DNA of 64,000 nucleotides, taken from an uncultured Opitutia bacterium (GTDB lineage Bacteria > Verrucomicrobiota > Verrucomicrobiia > Opitutales > Opitutaceae). The notes below the pieces were generated by a model. It was not told the origin of the DNA. It ran no database searches and saw nothing but the letters and a program-made list of their open reading frames with translations. Of this stretch, positions 23,383 to 33,195 are shown piece after piece (the stretch's first letter is position 1; every line of letters begins with the position of its first letter). A program made the translations under genes and the position numbers. Where the stretch lies: the NCBI GenBank assembly GCA_903825285.1, contig CAIJZY010000031.1, positions 1 through 64,000 of the forward strand. The letters run 5' to 3'.

Positions 23383-24642
23383 CTACTTGCCCAGCTTGGC
23401 GATGTCGACGCCGAGGACCTTGGCCGCGGCGGCCTTGTCGTCGCGGCAGACGTGCAGCACGAGGTCGATGTACTGCTTCTCCTGGCCGGCCAGGTATTCC
23501 GACAGCGGCGGCCAGTGCTTCAGCTCGCGCAGGCGGAGCGGGAGCTGGGAAGAGGTGATGACGCGCGTCTCGGTGCTGGTGGCGACCTTCGACACGACCT
23601 GGAAGAGCTCGGTGAGGTTGCCCGGCCAGTGGTACGCCATCAGCACGCCCATCGCATCGTCGGTGAACTCGATCATGTTCGAGTCAAAGTGCGGGTTGGC
23701 GGCCTTGACGGTGTATTTCTTGACGAGCAGCGGGATATCCTGCGGCCGCTCGCGCAGCGCGGGCATCTGCACGGGCAGCGAGGCGACGCGGTAGAACAGC
23801 TCGTCGTGGAACCGGCCCTCGTCGGACATCTTCTCAAGGTCCTCGGTCGTGGTGCAGATCAGCCGGAAGCCGTGGGCGGTGTTGCGGAGGACGCTGACGA
23901 GCTCCTTCTGGACGGAGAGCGAGAGGCACTGCAGGTGCTGGAGGAAGAGCGTGCCGCCCTTGGCCTGCTGGACCCAGGTGCCGCCGGCGCCGTTCTGGCC
24001 GAGGACGCCCTCGCGGAAGCTCGCCTCGGAGCTCAGCGAGCAGTCGATGCGCACGAACTGGGCCTCGGGCGCGCCGCTCGCGGCGTGGAGGATCTCCGCG
24101 ACCGCGATCTTGCCGGTGCCCACCTCGCCCTGCAGCAGCACGGGCGTGCGGACGGCGATGAGCTTTCGGATCTGCTGGATCAGCTTCTTGATGGCCGGGC
24201 TCTGGCCGACCAGCCGGCTCTCGAGATCCTCGGGGCGCGCCGCCGGGACGAGGCCGGTGAGCGCGCGCTCGTTTTGAAACTGCTTGAACTCGATGCCGCG
24301 GCGCAGCGTGGCAATGAGCTCGTCCACGCGGAAGGGCTTCTGCAGGTAGTCGAACGCCCCGAACTTCAGCGCCTGCACCGCACTCTCGGTGCTGGCGTAG
24401 GCGGTCATGATGATGATGATCGAGTTCGGGTCGTAGAGCTTGAGCTGCTTGAGCAGCGTGATGCCGTCCATCGGCTTCATGTCGATGTCGGCCAGCACCA
24501 GGTCGAACTTCTCCGCCTTGTACCGCACCAGCGCCTTCTCGCCGTCCGTCGCGAAGGACGTCGCGAAGCCCGTGGGCTGGATGACAGCCTCAAGCATCTC
24601 GTGGATCGAGAGGAGGTCGTCGACGATGAGGACGGAGGGCAT
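23383..24642 (-). CDS. NtrC-like response regulator with receiver and degenerate AAA+ domain
   Basis: Receiver MPSVLIVDDLLSIHEMLE...VLADIDMKPMDGITLLKQL...MTAY...LQKPF; AAA+ with Walker A-like GEVGTGKI but GGTLFLQH at Walker B and no GAFTGA; C-terminus stops within the HTH. Confidence 0.85.
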   Translation of the reverse strand: MPSVLIVDDLLSIHEMLEAVIQPTGFATSFATDGEKALVRYKAEKFDLVLADIDMKPMDGITLLKQLKLYDPNSIIIIMTAYASTESAVQALKFGAFDYLQKPFRVDELIATLRRGIEFKQFQNERALTGLVPAARPEDLESRLVGQSPAIKKLIQQIRKLIAVRTPVLLQGEVGTGKIAVAEILHAASGAPEAQFVRIDCSLSSEASFREGVLGQNGAGGTWVQQAKGGTLFLQHLQCLSLSVQKELVSVLRNTAHGFRLICTTTEDLEKMSDEGRFHDELFYRVASLPVQMPALRERPQDIPLLVKKYTVKAANPHFDSNMIEFTDDAMGVLMAYHWPGNLTELFQVVSKVATSTETRVITSSQLPLRLRELKHWPPLSEYLAGQEKQYIDLVLHVCRDDKAAAAKVLGVDIAKLGK

Positions 24643-24820
24643 GGAGGAGCCCAGACTTCGCCATCAAGCCGGAGCAAAGTCAATCGGCAGTAGCGGGCCC
24701 GAAAGGCCCGTCGCAGTGCGCAATCCGAAGCTCGCAGATCGGCCGCTGCCGGAGGCCCAAGGCATGCGTGCCCTGGGCCACCAAGACTGACCTCTGACGT
24801 CTGTCCTCCAGCCTCTGGTA

Positions 24821-25995
24821 TTACTGCAGTCCGCCGGCGACCGCACCCAGTTGGAAGATGGGGAGGAACATCGCCATGACGATGCCGCCGACCACCACGC
24901 CAAGGAAGACGATGAGGATCGGCTCGATCAGGGAGGTGAGCGCGGAGACCGTGGCCTCGCACTCCACATCGTAGAAGTCGGCGATCTTCGTCATCATGCC
25001 ATCGACGTTGCCGGTGGCCTCACCCGCCTTGACCATGTGCTTCATCATGGGCGGGAAAAACGTGTTCGCGGCGAGCACCACGGAGACCTGGCCGCCCTGG
25101 CTGACGTGCTTGGCGATCTCCTGGCAGGCGTCCTCGATCTGCACCTTGTCGCTGGCGGCCGAGACGATCTCGAGCGTGCGCAGGATGGGCACGCCGGAAC
25201 GGATGAGGGTCGCGTAGGTGCGGCAGAACCGGGAAAGGGCGATCTTGTGGATGAGGTTGCCGAAGATCGGGGCGCGGACGAGGAGCAGGTCCTTCTGGCG
25301 GCGGCCGTTGGGCGTGGCGATGAACTTGCTGAGGCCCCAGTAGGCGCCGTAGGCGCCGGAGAAGATCGCCCACCACCACTTCTTCATGAAGTTGGAGAGA
25401 TCGATCAGGAACTGCGTGGGGGCCGGCAGCTTCGCGCCGAAGTCCGCGAACATGGCGGCGAAGACCGGGATGACGAAGATGAGGAGGACGTTGACGAGCG
25501 CGACAGCCAGGCCGATGACCGCGATCGGGTACGTCATGGCGGACTTGACCTTCTTGGTCAGCTTGACCGTGGACTCGAAGTAGCCCGCGACCTTCATCAG
25601 GATCTCGGCCAGGCCACCGCTCGCCTCGCCCGCCTCGACCATCGAGACGAACAGCGTGTTGAAGGAGTTCGGGAATTTCCGGACCGCGGAGGAGAAGGAG
25701 TTGCCGGAGGAAATGTCGGAACGGACGTCGCGGATCACGATCCGGAAGCACTGGTCCTCCGTCTGGTCCTGCAGGGCCTCAAGGCATTGCACCAGCGGCA
25801 GGCCGGCGGTGAGGAGGGAGGCGAGCTGCTGGGTGAAGATGGCGAGCTCGCCCATCGGCAGCTTGTAGTTCTTCGACCTCTTCTCGAGCGCCTTCATCTT
25901 CGCCAGCGCCTGAGCCGTCTTGACGTTGGTGCGGCCTCTCTGCGTTTCCTGCAGCGAGCCTGCGGATTGCCCCGACGCAGAAGAAATGATTGCCA
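24821..25995 (-). CDS. pilC: type IV pilus/type II secretion inner membrane platform protein PilC/GspF
   Basis: MAIISSASGQSAGS...LAIFTQQLASLLTAGLPLVQCLEAL...; two T2SSF domains; C-terminal EPILIVFLGVVVGGIVMAMFLPIFQL. Confidence 0.93.
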
Positions 25996-26147
25996 TGACG
26001 GTCTCAGGCATACGCCCGGACGAGGGCGCCGCAATACCATTTCGCGGGGTGTACGGTAAAAAAACTAATATGTCTGTCCGGGGCATCCAGACGAACCCGC
26101 CTTCGCCGAGGCGACGGAGGGCAGGCGCCCAAAGCCGATGACGGAGG

Positions 26148-26275
26148 GATTCGGGCGAACGCCGAACATCGAACGCCGAACGCCCAACGTCGAAGTGGAT
26201 TCCAGCACGCGGCTGCGCCGCGGGCCAATCCTTCGGCGTTCGGTGTTGGCCGTTGGGCGTTCGGCGTTCGCTCCG
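26148..26275. repeat. intergenic imperfect inverted repeat, 'GAACGCCGAACGCCCAACG' family
   Basis: cgaacgccgaacatcgaacgccgaacgcccaacgtcgaag ... cttcggcgttcggtgttggccgttgggcgttcggcgttcg. Confidence 0.8.
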
Positions 26276-26338
26276 CCTGCTATCCATCGCAGGCTTGACC
26301 CTCCTCCGGCACAGTCACGGAATCACCCGCGCCAGGCC

Positions 26339-26412
26339 GCGGGTGTAGTTTAGTGGCAAAACTCCTCTCTTCCAAAGAGGTATCGTCGGTTCGATTCCGT
26401 CCACCCGCTCCA
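26339..26412 (+). tRNA. tRNA-Gly(TCC), CCA encoded
   Basis: GCGGGTG...CCTCT-CTTCCAA-AGAGG...GTCGG-TTCGATT-CCGTC-CACCCGC-TCCA. Confidence 0.95.
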
Positions 26413-26499
26413 TCCTTCGCTCTGCGAGCTTCGGATGGCACGGCCATCCATGGCCTACTGGGATCGTCGCGGGCATGGCATCGTCGCAGCGAAGGATGC

Positions 26500-26523
26500 C
26501 CTCCGTAGCTTTAGCGAAGGAGG
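26500..26523. repeat. small intergenic palindrome 'CCTCCGTAGCTTTAGCGAAGGAGG'
   Basis: Self-complementary apart from central mismatches; lies between tRNA-Gly and the next CDS. Confidence 0.6.
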
Positions 26524-26716
26524 ACCTTCCGCTTTGGATCCGGCTACTCCCTTCGCGCTTTCAGCTTTGGATTTTCCCGCGATCCCCCACTTCCAGCTGA
26601 CTGTTGCCCGCCACGCGAAGGCGCATTGATGCGATTGCCATGATCGCCGTTGGCGGTGTCTAATGACCGACCTTCGGTCCCATTCATCGCACAACCCGGT
26701 GCGGGGCCTCCCTCCC

Positions 26717-28669
26717 ATGACCTTCCGCACCCTCGGTTTTCTTGCCCTGCTGGCCGGCGCTTCGGTGACGCTCCGCTCGGAATCGGCGCCCGATCTCTCC
26801 GATGCCGCCATTTCGCGCCGCTACCTGGAACGGCGGGAATTCATCCTCCGGCAGGCGGTCGACGCCGTCGTGCCCGGCGACCTGACGAAGGGGAGCAAGT
26901 TCGACATCGCAGCGTGCCTGCAGCGCGGCGAACGCGTGGACGCGGCCCTGGCGCGCCTCGCCCGCCTCGATGGCGGCACGCCCTCGGGCAACATGTTCTG
27001 GGCCTATCCGACCGTGGCCGTGATGCTGGCGGGGGACCGGTCGCTCGATGCGCGCAGCCGCGCCCGCATCACTGAATTGTGGCGCACCTACTGGCCGAGC
27101 CGCGGCGACACCGAGAATCACTGGGTCCTGTCCTACGCGAGCCTCTATCTCGCCGCCCAAACCTGCCCGGAGGCCGGACCCGAGCACTGGTTCAACGGCA
27201 AGTCCTCCGCCGAAAACATGGCCAACGCCCGGAGCTACCTGGAGCATTGGATGGATGTCACTGCCGCGCATGGCCAGGGGGAGTACGATTCGCCCAACTA
27301 CATCGAGGAATACGCCATCGGCCTCTCGCTGCTGGCCGGCTGGGCCCAGGATCCCGCCCTCCGCCAGCGGTCAAAAATGATGCTGGATTACATCCTCTAC
27401 GACTACGCGGTGGAAACGCTCGACGGCCTCTATGGCGGCGCCCACAGCCGGGTGTATCCGCGCCACATCATCGCGCCGGGCCGCACGGCCGCCGCCGCCC
27501 TCGGCTGGCTGCTGTTCGGCCTCGGCGACTATGAGCCCAGCGAACGGCAGGTGACGCGTCACCAGCTGCGCGAGGAATTGCCGGAGCGCGGGGCCAAGCT
27601 GATCGCCCTCAGCGGCTACGTCCCGCCGCCGATCCTCGAGCGCATCGCCCGCGAACGGGCACAGCCGTACGTCGAGCGCGAGCTCAAGCGCACGCGGTGG
27701 CGCCTGCGGCACGCGGGGCCGGACTCCTTCGTCATCGGCGACAAGCGCACCGTGCCGGTTTACAAATACAGCTACGTCGACCGGGATTTCATCCTCGGCT
27801 CGTCCCAGGGCGGCGTGCTGCAGCCCATCCAGCAGGAAACCTGGAGCCTCATCTGGCGCACCGATCATGCCGTCATGCGCTGCCCGACCTTCTTCGGCAC
27901 CCAGCCCTACGCCTCGGAGGACGAGGGCAGCATGTATTTTGCCGTCGATCCCGACGTGGTCACGGAGCTGATCGTGCGCTCGAAGGCCGACTATGATTCC
28001 CCGGACAAGCTCCCGGGCGGCTCGCCTTACGAGCAGGTCATGCAGAGCGGCGGGGCGCTGATCGCCCTGCAGGACATCCCGGCCACCGCCCGGTTTCGGC
28101 ACACGACACTCTTCTTCTCCCGCGACCTGGTGGGCACCGAGGAGGACGCCTCGGGCTGGATCTTCAGCCAGGGCGGACCCGTGTACATCGCGTATCGCCC
28201 CTTTGTCCCCGGCCAGTGGAAGCCGAACGACTGGACCGGCTTCCTGGCTCACGGCGGCGGCGGCGTGCTGATCAGCGGCGATTTTTCCGAGTGGGGCGTC
28301 GGCCACCGCTGCTACGTCAGCACCGCCCTCCAGAACGGCTACATTGTGCAGGTCGCCGCGGCCCGCGACTACCGCTCGTTCGCCGCGTTCAAGGACGCCG
28401 TGCGCGCGTTGCCCGTGTCCTTCGCCCTGGCCCCGCGGCCCGAGGCCACCTTCACCGGGCTCGATGGCTCGGTGCTGCATGCCCGCTATGGTGACAATCC
28501 GACCGTGAACGGCACCCCGGTGGACTACGCGCACTGGCCCCTGTTCGACAGCCCCTTCGGTCACGCCCAGCCCGGCGAACGGCGGCTCACGCTGCACCAC
28601 GGCGCGGAAAGCTACCTCCTCGATTTCAACCTCAACCGCAGCGAGCACTCGCCTGCCGTCTCGCCATGA
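26717..28669 (+). CDS. secreted protein with probable alpha/alpha-toroid fold; candidate polysaccharide-active enzyme
   Basis: MTFRTLGFLALLAGASVTLRSESA signal peptide; helical repeat with GEYDSPNYIEEYAIGLSLLAGWAQDPALRQRSKMMLDYILYDYAVETLDGLYGGAHSRVYP. Confidence 0.55.
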   Translation: MTFRTLGFLALLAGASVTLRSESAPDLSDAAISRRYLERREFILRQAVDAVVPGDLTKGSKFDIAACLQRGERVDAALARLARLDGGTPSGNMFWAYPTVAVMLAGDRSLDARSRARITELWRTYWPSRGDTENHWVLSYASLYLAAQTCPEAGPEHWFNGKSSAENMANARSYLEHWMDVTAAHGQGEYDSPNYIEEYAIGLSLLAGWAQDPALRQRSKMMLDYILYDYAVETLDGLYGGAHSRVYPRHIIAPGRTAAAALGWLLFGLGDYEPSERQVTRHQLREELPERGAKLIALSGYVPPPILERIARERAQPYVERELKRTRWRLRHAGPDSFVIGDKRTVPVYKYSYVDRDFILGSSQGGVLQPIQQETWSLIWRTDHAVMRCPTFFGTQPYASEDEGSMYFAVDPDVVTELIVRSKADYDSPDKLPGGSPYEQVMQSGGALIALQDIPATARFRHTTLFFSRDLVGTEEDASGWIFSQGGPVYIAYRPFVPGQWKPNDWTGFLAHGGGGVLISGDFSEWGVGHRCYVSTALQNGYIVQVAAARDYRSFAAFKDAVRALPVSFALAPRPEATFTGLDGSVLHARYGDNPTVNGTPVDYAHWPLFDSPFGHAQPGERRLTLHHGAESYLLDFNLNRSEHSPAVSP

Positions 28670-29685
28670 AACACCTCGCCCTGCTCCTGCTCGCCGCCGG
28701 CCTGCCGGTCATCCCGGCCCCCGCCGCCACCGACTCCGCCGGGACCCCGGCGTTCTACGCCGCGGTCGCGATGACCAAGGCGCAGCGGAACACCTCGACG
28801 CCCGCGGACTCCGGGCTGTATCAGCGGCTGGATTCCGGCCAATGGGTGCTGACCGGGCCGCGCATGCTCGGGGTGGGCAGCGTTGCCATCCATCCCGCCA
28901 CGCCCGCGATCCGGTTGATCGCCTGCTCCGACGGCATTGTGCGGAGCGCCGACGGCGGCAAAACCTGGAACCTCACGACGACCTGGGAGGTGGCCGACGT
29001 GCGGACCATCGCCTTCGACCCGGCGGATCCCTCCCACGTGTATGCCGTCACGGCCTGGGGACCGCTGCGTTCCGTGGATGCCGGCCAGTCGTGGCAACTC
29101 GCCCAGCGCGGACTCGATCGGCTGTTCTGCGCGGCGCTGGTGGTCGATCGCCGCCAGGCCGGCCGCGTTCTCATCGGCATGGAGGAAGGCCTGTACGTCT
29201 CGACCGACTCGGCCGTCTCGTGGACCCGGCTGGATTTTCCCTCCGTCCCGGTCACCCGGCTCGTGCAGAGCGCGACTCAGCCTAGTGTCATGCTGGCAAC
29301 CACGACGGGAAAGGGCGCGTGGCTTTCCCGCGACGCGGGCCTGCATTGGATCGCGGTGGACCCGGGGTCGGCCTCGGCCCACCTGTATGCGGCCGCCATC
29401 GCTCCCCATGATCCGGCGCTGATGGCGACGGGCGGCTGGGAAGTGGGCGTGCGGGTGTCGGCCGACGGCGGCAAGACCTGGACCGACCGCAGCCGCGGGC
29501 TGCCCAACCGCAAGGTGTTCGTGGTCGCATTCGATCCCCAGCACCCCGGCCGGCTGTGGGCCTCCACCTTTGAGGAAGGCTCCTTCTACAGTGATGACCT
29601 CGGCCAGACTTGGTGCGACGGCGGCCTCTACGGGGCCTACGGCTCGGACTTCGTCTTCGCCTCGCAGTCGGCTCCGGGCAAATAG
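28666..29685 (+). CDS. secreted BNR/Asp-box beta-propeller (sialidase/YCF48-like)
   Basis: ATGA overlap with upstream gene; repeated Asp-box SADGGKTW, SVDAGQSW, STDSAVSW, SRDAGLHW, SADGGKTW, SDDLGQTW. Confidence 0.85.
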   Translation: MKHLALLLLAAGLPVIPAPAATDSAGTPAFYAAVAMTKAQRNTSTPADSGLYQRLDSGQWVLTGPRMLGVGSVAIHPATPAIRLIACSDGIVRSADGGKTWNLTTTWEVADVRTIAFDPADPSHVYAVTAWGPLRSVDAGQSWQLAQRGLDRLFCAALVVDRRQAGRVLIGMEEGLYVSTDSAVSWTRLDFPSVPVTRLVQSATQPSVMLATTTGKGAWLSRDAGLHWIAVDPGSASAHLYAAAIAPHDPALMATGGWEVGVRVSADGGKTWTDRSRGLPNRKVFVVAFDPQHPGRLWASTFEEGSFYSDDLGQTWCDGGLYGAYGSDFVFASQSAPGK

Positions 29686-29696
29686 CCTCCGCGCGC

Positions 29697-31115
29697 CTAC
29701 CGCGCGAAGGCCGGTTCCAGCTCGAGATTGAAGAAGCTGCGGGCGTTGCCAAAGCAGATCTCGCGCACCATGGCGCCCACCAGCTCGCGGTCGGCCGGCA
29801 GCTCCCCGCGCTCCATTTCCGCCCCGAGCAGGTTGCAGAGCACGCGGCGGAAATACTCGTGCCGCGTGTAGGAGAGGAAACTGCGCGAGTCGGTCAGCAT
29901 GCCCACGAACCGCCGCAGCAGGCCCAGGTTGGACAGGGCGTTCATCTGCCACTCCATCGCCTCCTTCTGGTCGAGGAACCACCAGCCGCTGCCAAACTGG
30001 ATCTTCCCGGCGATCGTGCCGTCCTGATAGTTGCCCGCCATCGTGGCGAAGGCGTAGTTGTCCGCCGGATTGAGGTTGTAGAGCACGGTCCGCGGCAGCT
30101 CGCCGGTGGCGTCGAGCGCGTCGAGGTAGCGGGCCAGCGCGCGCGTCTGCGGGAAGTCGCCGATGCTGTCGAACCCGGTGTCGGGCCCGAGCCGCGCGAG
30201 CAGGCGGCGGTTGTTGTTCCGCTGCGCCCCGAGGTGCAGCTGCTTCGTCCAGCCCCGGCGCGCGTCCCAGCGGCCAAACTCCAGCATGAGATACGAGCCG
30301 TACTTCGCCCACTCCTCCGGCGTGGCCGCGCGACCCGCGCGGGCGGCGTCGAACACCGCCGCGGCCTCCGTGGGCGTGCAGGGCTCGGCCAGCGCCGTCT
30401 CCATGCCGTGATCGGACAGCCGCCCGCCGAAGGCGTGGAATTCATCGTGCCGCCGCTGCAGCGCGGCCAGCAGGTCGTCAAAGCTGCGGATGGAGGTGCG
30501 CGCCGTGCCGCCGAGCCGCTCGAGCCACGCGTTGAAGGCCGCGGGCTGGTTCACGCCGAGGGCCTGGTCGGGCCGGAAGGTGGGATACACCCGCGTCTTC
30601 AGCCCGAGTTTCCGGATACGCTCGTGGGTATCGAGCGGGTCCGCCGGGTCGTCGGTGGTGCAGATCACCGCGACGCGGTTCGCCGCGAGGATGTCATGCA
30701 CCCGCAGGCCCTCGAGCCTGGCATTCGCCTCGCGCCAGATGGCGTCGGCCGACGCGGCGTTGATGGTGGCGCCGATGCCGAAGTAGCGCTGCAGCTCGAG
30801 GTGCGACCAGTGGTAGAGCGGGTTGCGCAGCGTGTAGGGCACGGTCGCGCACCACGCGTCAAACTTCTCGCGGGGCGCCGCGTCGCCGGTGCACAGCCGC
30901 TCCGCCACGCCGTTCGCCCGCATCGCGCGCCACTTGTAGTGGTCGCCCCCGAGCCAGATCTCGGCGAGGTCGGCGAACCGGTGGTTGTCCGCGATCTGCG
31001 CCGGCGGCAGGTGGCAGTGATAGTCGAAGATCGGCTGGGCCTCCGCGAACCCGTGGTACAGGTCGCGCGCGGCCGCCGAGTGCAGGAGAAATTCGGGATG
31101 GATGAGCGAAGACAT
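29697..31115 (-). CDS. uxaC: glucuronate (uronate) isomerase
   Basis: MSSLIHPEFLLHSAAARDLYHGFAEAQPIFDYHCHLPPAQIADNHRFADLAEIWLGGDHYKWRAMRANG...; 472 aa. Confidence 0.96.
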   Translation of the reverse strand: MSSLIHPEFLLHSAAARDLYHGFAEAQPIFDYHCHLPPAQIADNHRFADLAEIWLGGDHYKWRAMRANGVAERLCTGDAAPREKFDAWCATVPYTLRNPLYHWSHLELQRYFGIGATINAASADAIWREANARLEGLRVHDILAANRVAVICTTDDPADPLDTHERIRKLGLKTRVYPTFRPDQALGVNQPAAFNAWLERLGGTARTSIRSFDDLLAALQRRHDEFHAFGGRLSDHGMETALAEPCTPTEAAAVFDAARAGRAATPEEWAKYGSYLMLEFGRWDARRGWTKQLHLGAQRNNNRRLLARLGPDTGFDSIGDFPQTRALARYLDALDATGELPRTVLYNLNPADNYAFATMAGNYQDGTIAGKIQFGSGWWFLDQKEAMEWQMNALSNLGLLRRFVGMLTDSRSFLSYTRHEYFRRVLCNLLGAEMERGELPADRELVGAMVREICFGNARSFFNLELEPAFAR

Positions 31116-31234
31116 GGGCTGAAAGTAGCGAGTCGTGGGTAGTGCGTAGTGAGTAGTGAGTAGGTCGGACTTTCTGGGGTCCTGGAGATGGGAGATGGCG
31201 GACGGGAGCGGAGCCGGGCTGGTTTGGAGCCTCG

Positions 31235-33085
31235 CTACCCGCTACCCGCTACTCCCCCGACATCCCCCAGCAGCGCGTCGAGGCTGGCGTAGCCGGCGAG
31301 GAGCTTGCGCGCGGCGGCGGCGCGCGCGGGTGGCACAAGGCCGGTCTCCTCGGCGAGGAAGATGAGGTAGGACGCCACGCGGCGCGAGTAGTTGAGCCGC
31401 GCCTCCGGGCTGATGGCGTAGAACCGCGCGCGCTGGCGGTAGCCCGCCGGCGAGTGGTCGCCCAGCGCCGCCTTGTCCGCCCGGCCGTCCGCGGCCAGCA
31501 CGTAGAGGAAATTGTACTCGAAGAAGAACATGTGCTCCGGGCTCGGCGGCAGCGCCTCGAGCGCGCGGCGGCACGCGGCGGGCGTCGCGAAGACCCCGTC
31601 GGCCGGCCCGCCCAGCGAGGTGGTGACGAACACCCGGGCCATCTTCTGCTCGGTGGCGTCGGTGCTGAACGCGCCGGCCACGGCGAGGTCGAGCGTGAAG
31701 CGGTACCAGTCGCGCCACAGCGCCTGGTCGGCGGCGGCCTTCGACGCGTGCAGCGCCACGCCCATCTCGTAGGTGTAGCGCCCGCTGGTCTTGATCTCGA
31801 GCCGGCTGCCCGTGACCTCGCCCATCACGCGGTAGTTCTCGGCCGACTTGCCGGAGCCGGAGTGGAAGCCGATGCTGACGCCGAATTTCTCGCACACGGC
31901 CCACTGCTTCGCGATCAGGCCGCGCAGCGCGGCGTTGTCCGGGTAGGGCGAGTTCTTCTGGAACCCGAAGGCGGGGGCGACGAAGTTCACCGGCATGCCG
32001 AGCAGCTCGCAGAGCGCCAGCATCACCGCGGTGGTCTCGGGCGTGGTGAGGCCCGGCAGCTCGTCGATCGACAGCTCGCGCAGGTAGGCGCGGCCCGCCG
32101 CGGTGGTGAACGCGGCCGCGCGCGCGGCGGCGTACTTGTCGTCGCGGCGCTTCATCTTCTGGAGCGACGGCCAGACCGTCACCAGCAACTGGTTGAACGC
32201 CGCCTCCTCCCCCTTCAGCCCCGCGGCCGCGACCCGCGCGCGGGTCCGGGTCACGAGGTCCGCCGGGATGTCCGCCAACTTCGCCGGCTGGTTGAGCGCG
32301 AGCTCGGGCGACAGGTCGAAGGTGATGTAGCTCGCGAGCAGGCAGCCGCGCACGAGCGCGTCCTCGCGCGCGTCGAACTTGCCGCCAATCGGCTGGTGGT
32401 CGGCGTTGAACGACCACGCGATGCGCCGCCGGTGGAAGCCGGTCTTCAGCTTCGACAGCACGCAGCCGTGGCTCATGCCCTCCACGCTCTGGCCCTGGTG
32501 CCCCTCGGGCACGTTGGTCCCGATGAACGGGAACGGCACGGTGTCGAGCCGCCCGCCCAGCATGGCGTCCACGTCATAGACCAGCTCGCGCGGGATCGAG
32601 TTCTGGTTGGCGGTCAGGCCGAGCCCCAGCGCGCCCATCGCCCACTCCACCGCGGGCCAGTGCAGCGTGGTGAAGCGCGCCCCGACGCCGAGCGTGCTGC
32701 GGCCAAGCTGCGCTCCGGCGGACGGAAAGATCGTCGAGCCCGCGTCGTGCGCCTGCACGAGGTTCTTCAGCGCGAGGAGATTCGCCCACGTCGCGGGAAA
32801 CGCCTGGCCGCCGCCCGGGAGGTCGAGGCCGTCGGCCAGCGGCGCCTTCACCCCGGCCTGCGTCGGGCTGAGGAGCCACACGCAGTCGCCCGTCGCCAGG
32901 TCCTCGCCCAGGCTCCACGTGCCGGCCGCGGTCGCGAACCGGCTCTGCGGCCAGACGTGGACCGGCATCCCCGGCTGGAGGCGCGCCCGGAGCGCGGGCC
33001 AGTCGAGGCAGAAATCGGGCGACACGCACGGGTTCTGCGCGATGCGGAGGCTGTGCTGCAGGAGGAAGGCATTGATGGCGGACAT
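31235..33085 (-). CDS. tagaturonate epimerase (UxaE)-like protein
   Basis: 616 aa, QSVEGMSHGCVLSKLKTGFHRRRIAWSFNADHQPIGGKFD; adjacent to uxaC; family assigned from memory. Confidence 0.6.
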   Translation of the reverse strand: MSAINAFLLQHSLRIAQNPCVSPDFCLDWPALRARLQPGMPVHVWPQSRFATAAGTWSLGEDLATGDCVWLLSPTQAGVKAPLADGLDLPGGGQAFPATWANLLALKNLVQAHDAGSTIFPSAGAQLGRSTLGVGARFTTLHWPAVEWAMGALGLGLTANQNSIPRELVYDVDAMLGGRLDTVPFPFIGTNVPEGHQGQSVEGMSHGCVLSKLKTGFHRRRIAWSFNADHQPIGGKFDAREDALVRGCLLASYITFDLSPELALNQPAKLADIPADLVTRTRARVAAAGLKGEEAAFNQLLVTVWPSLQKMKRRDDKYAAARAAAFTTAAGRAYLRELSIDELPGLTTPETTAVMLALCELLGMPVNFVAPAFGFQKNSPYPDNAALRGLIAKQWAVCEKFGVSIGFHSGSGKSAENYRVMGEVTGSRLEIKTSGRYTYEMGVALHASKAAADQALWRDWYRFTLDLAVAGAFSTDATEQKMARVFVTTSLGGPADGVFATPAACRRALEALPPSPEHMFFFEYNFLYVLAADGRADKAALGDHSPAGYRQRARFYAISPEARLNYSRRVASYLIFLAEETGLVPPARAAAARKLLAGYASLDALLGDVGGVAGSG

Positions 33086-33195
33086 GGGAAGGAAAAGTGG
33101 GAAGTGACAGGTAACAAGTGGCAGGCGGAAATCAGCGCCGGACGCCGAGGTGCCGGCTCTTGATACCTGGCTCCTGCTACTTGTGACTTTTCACA

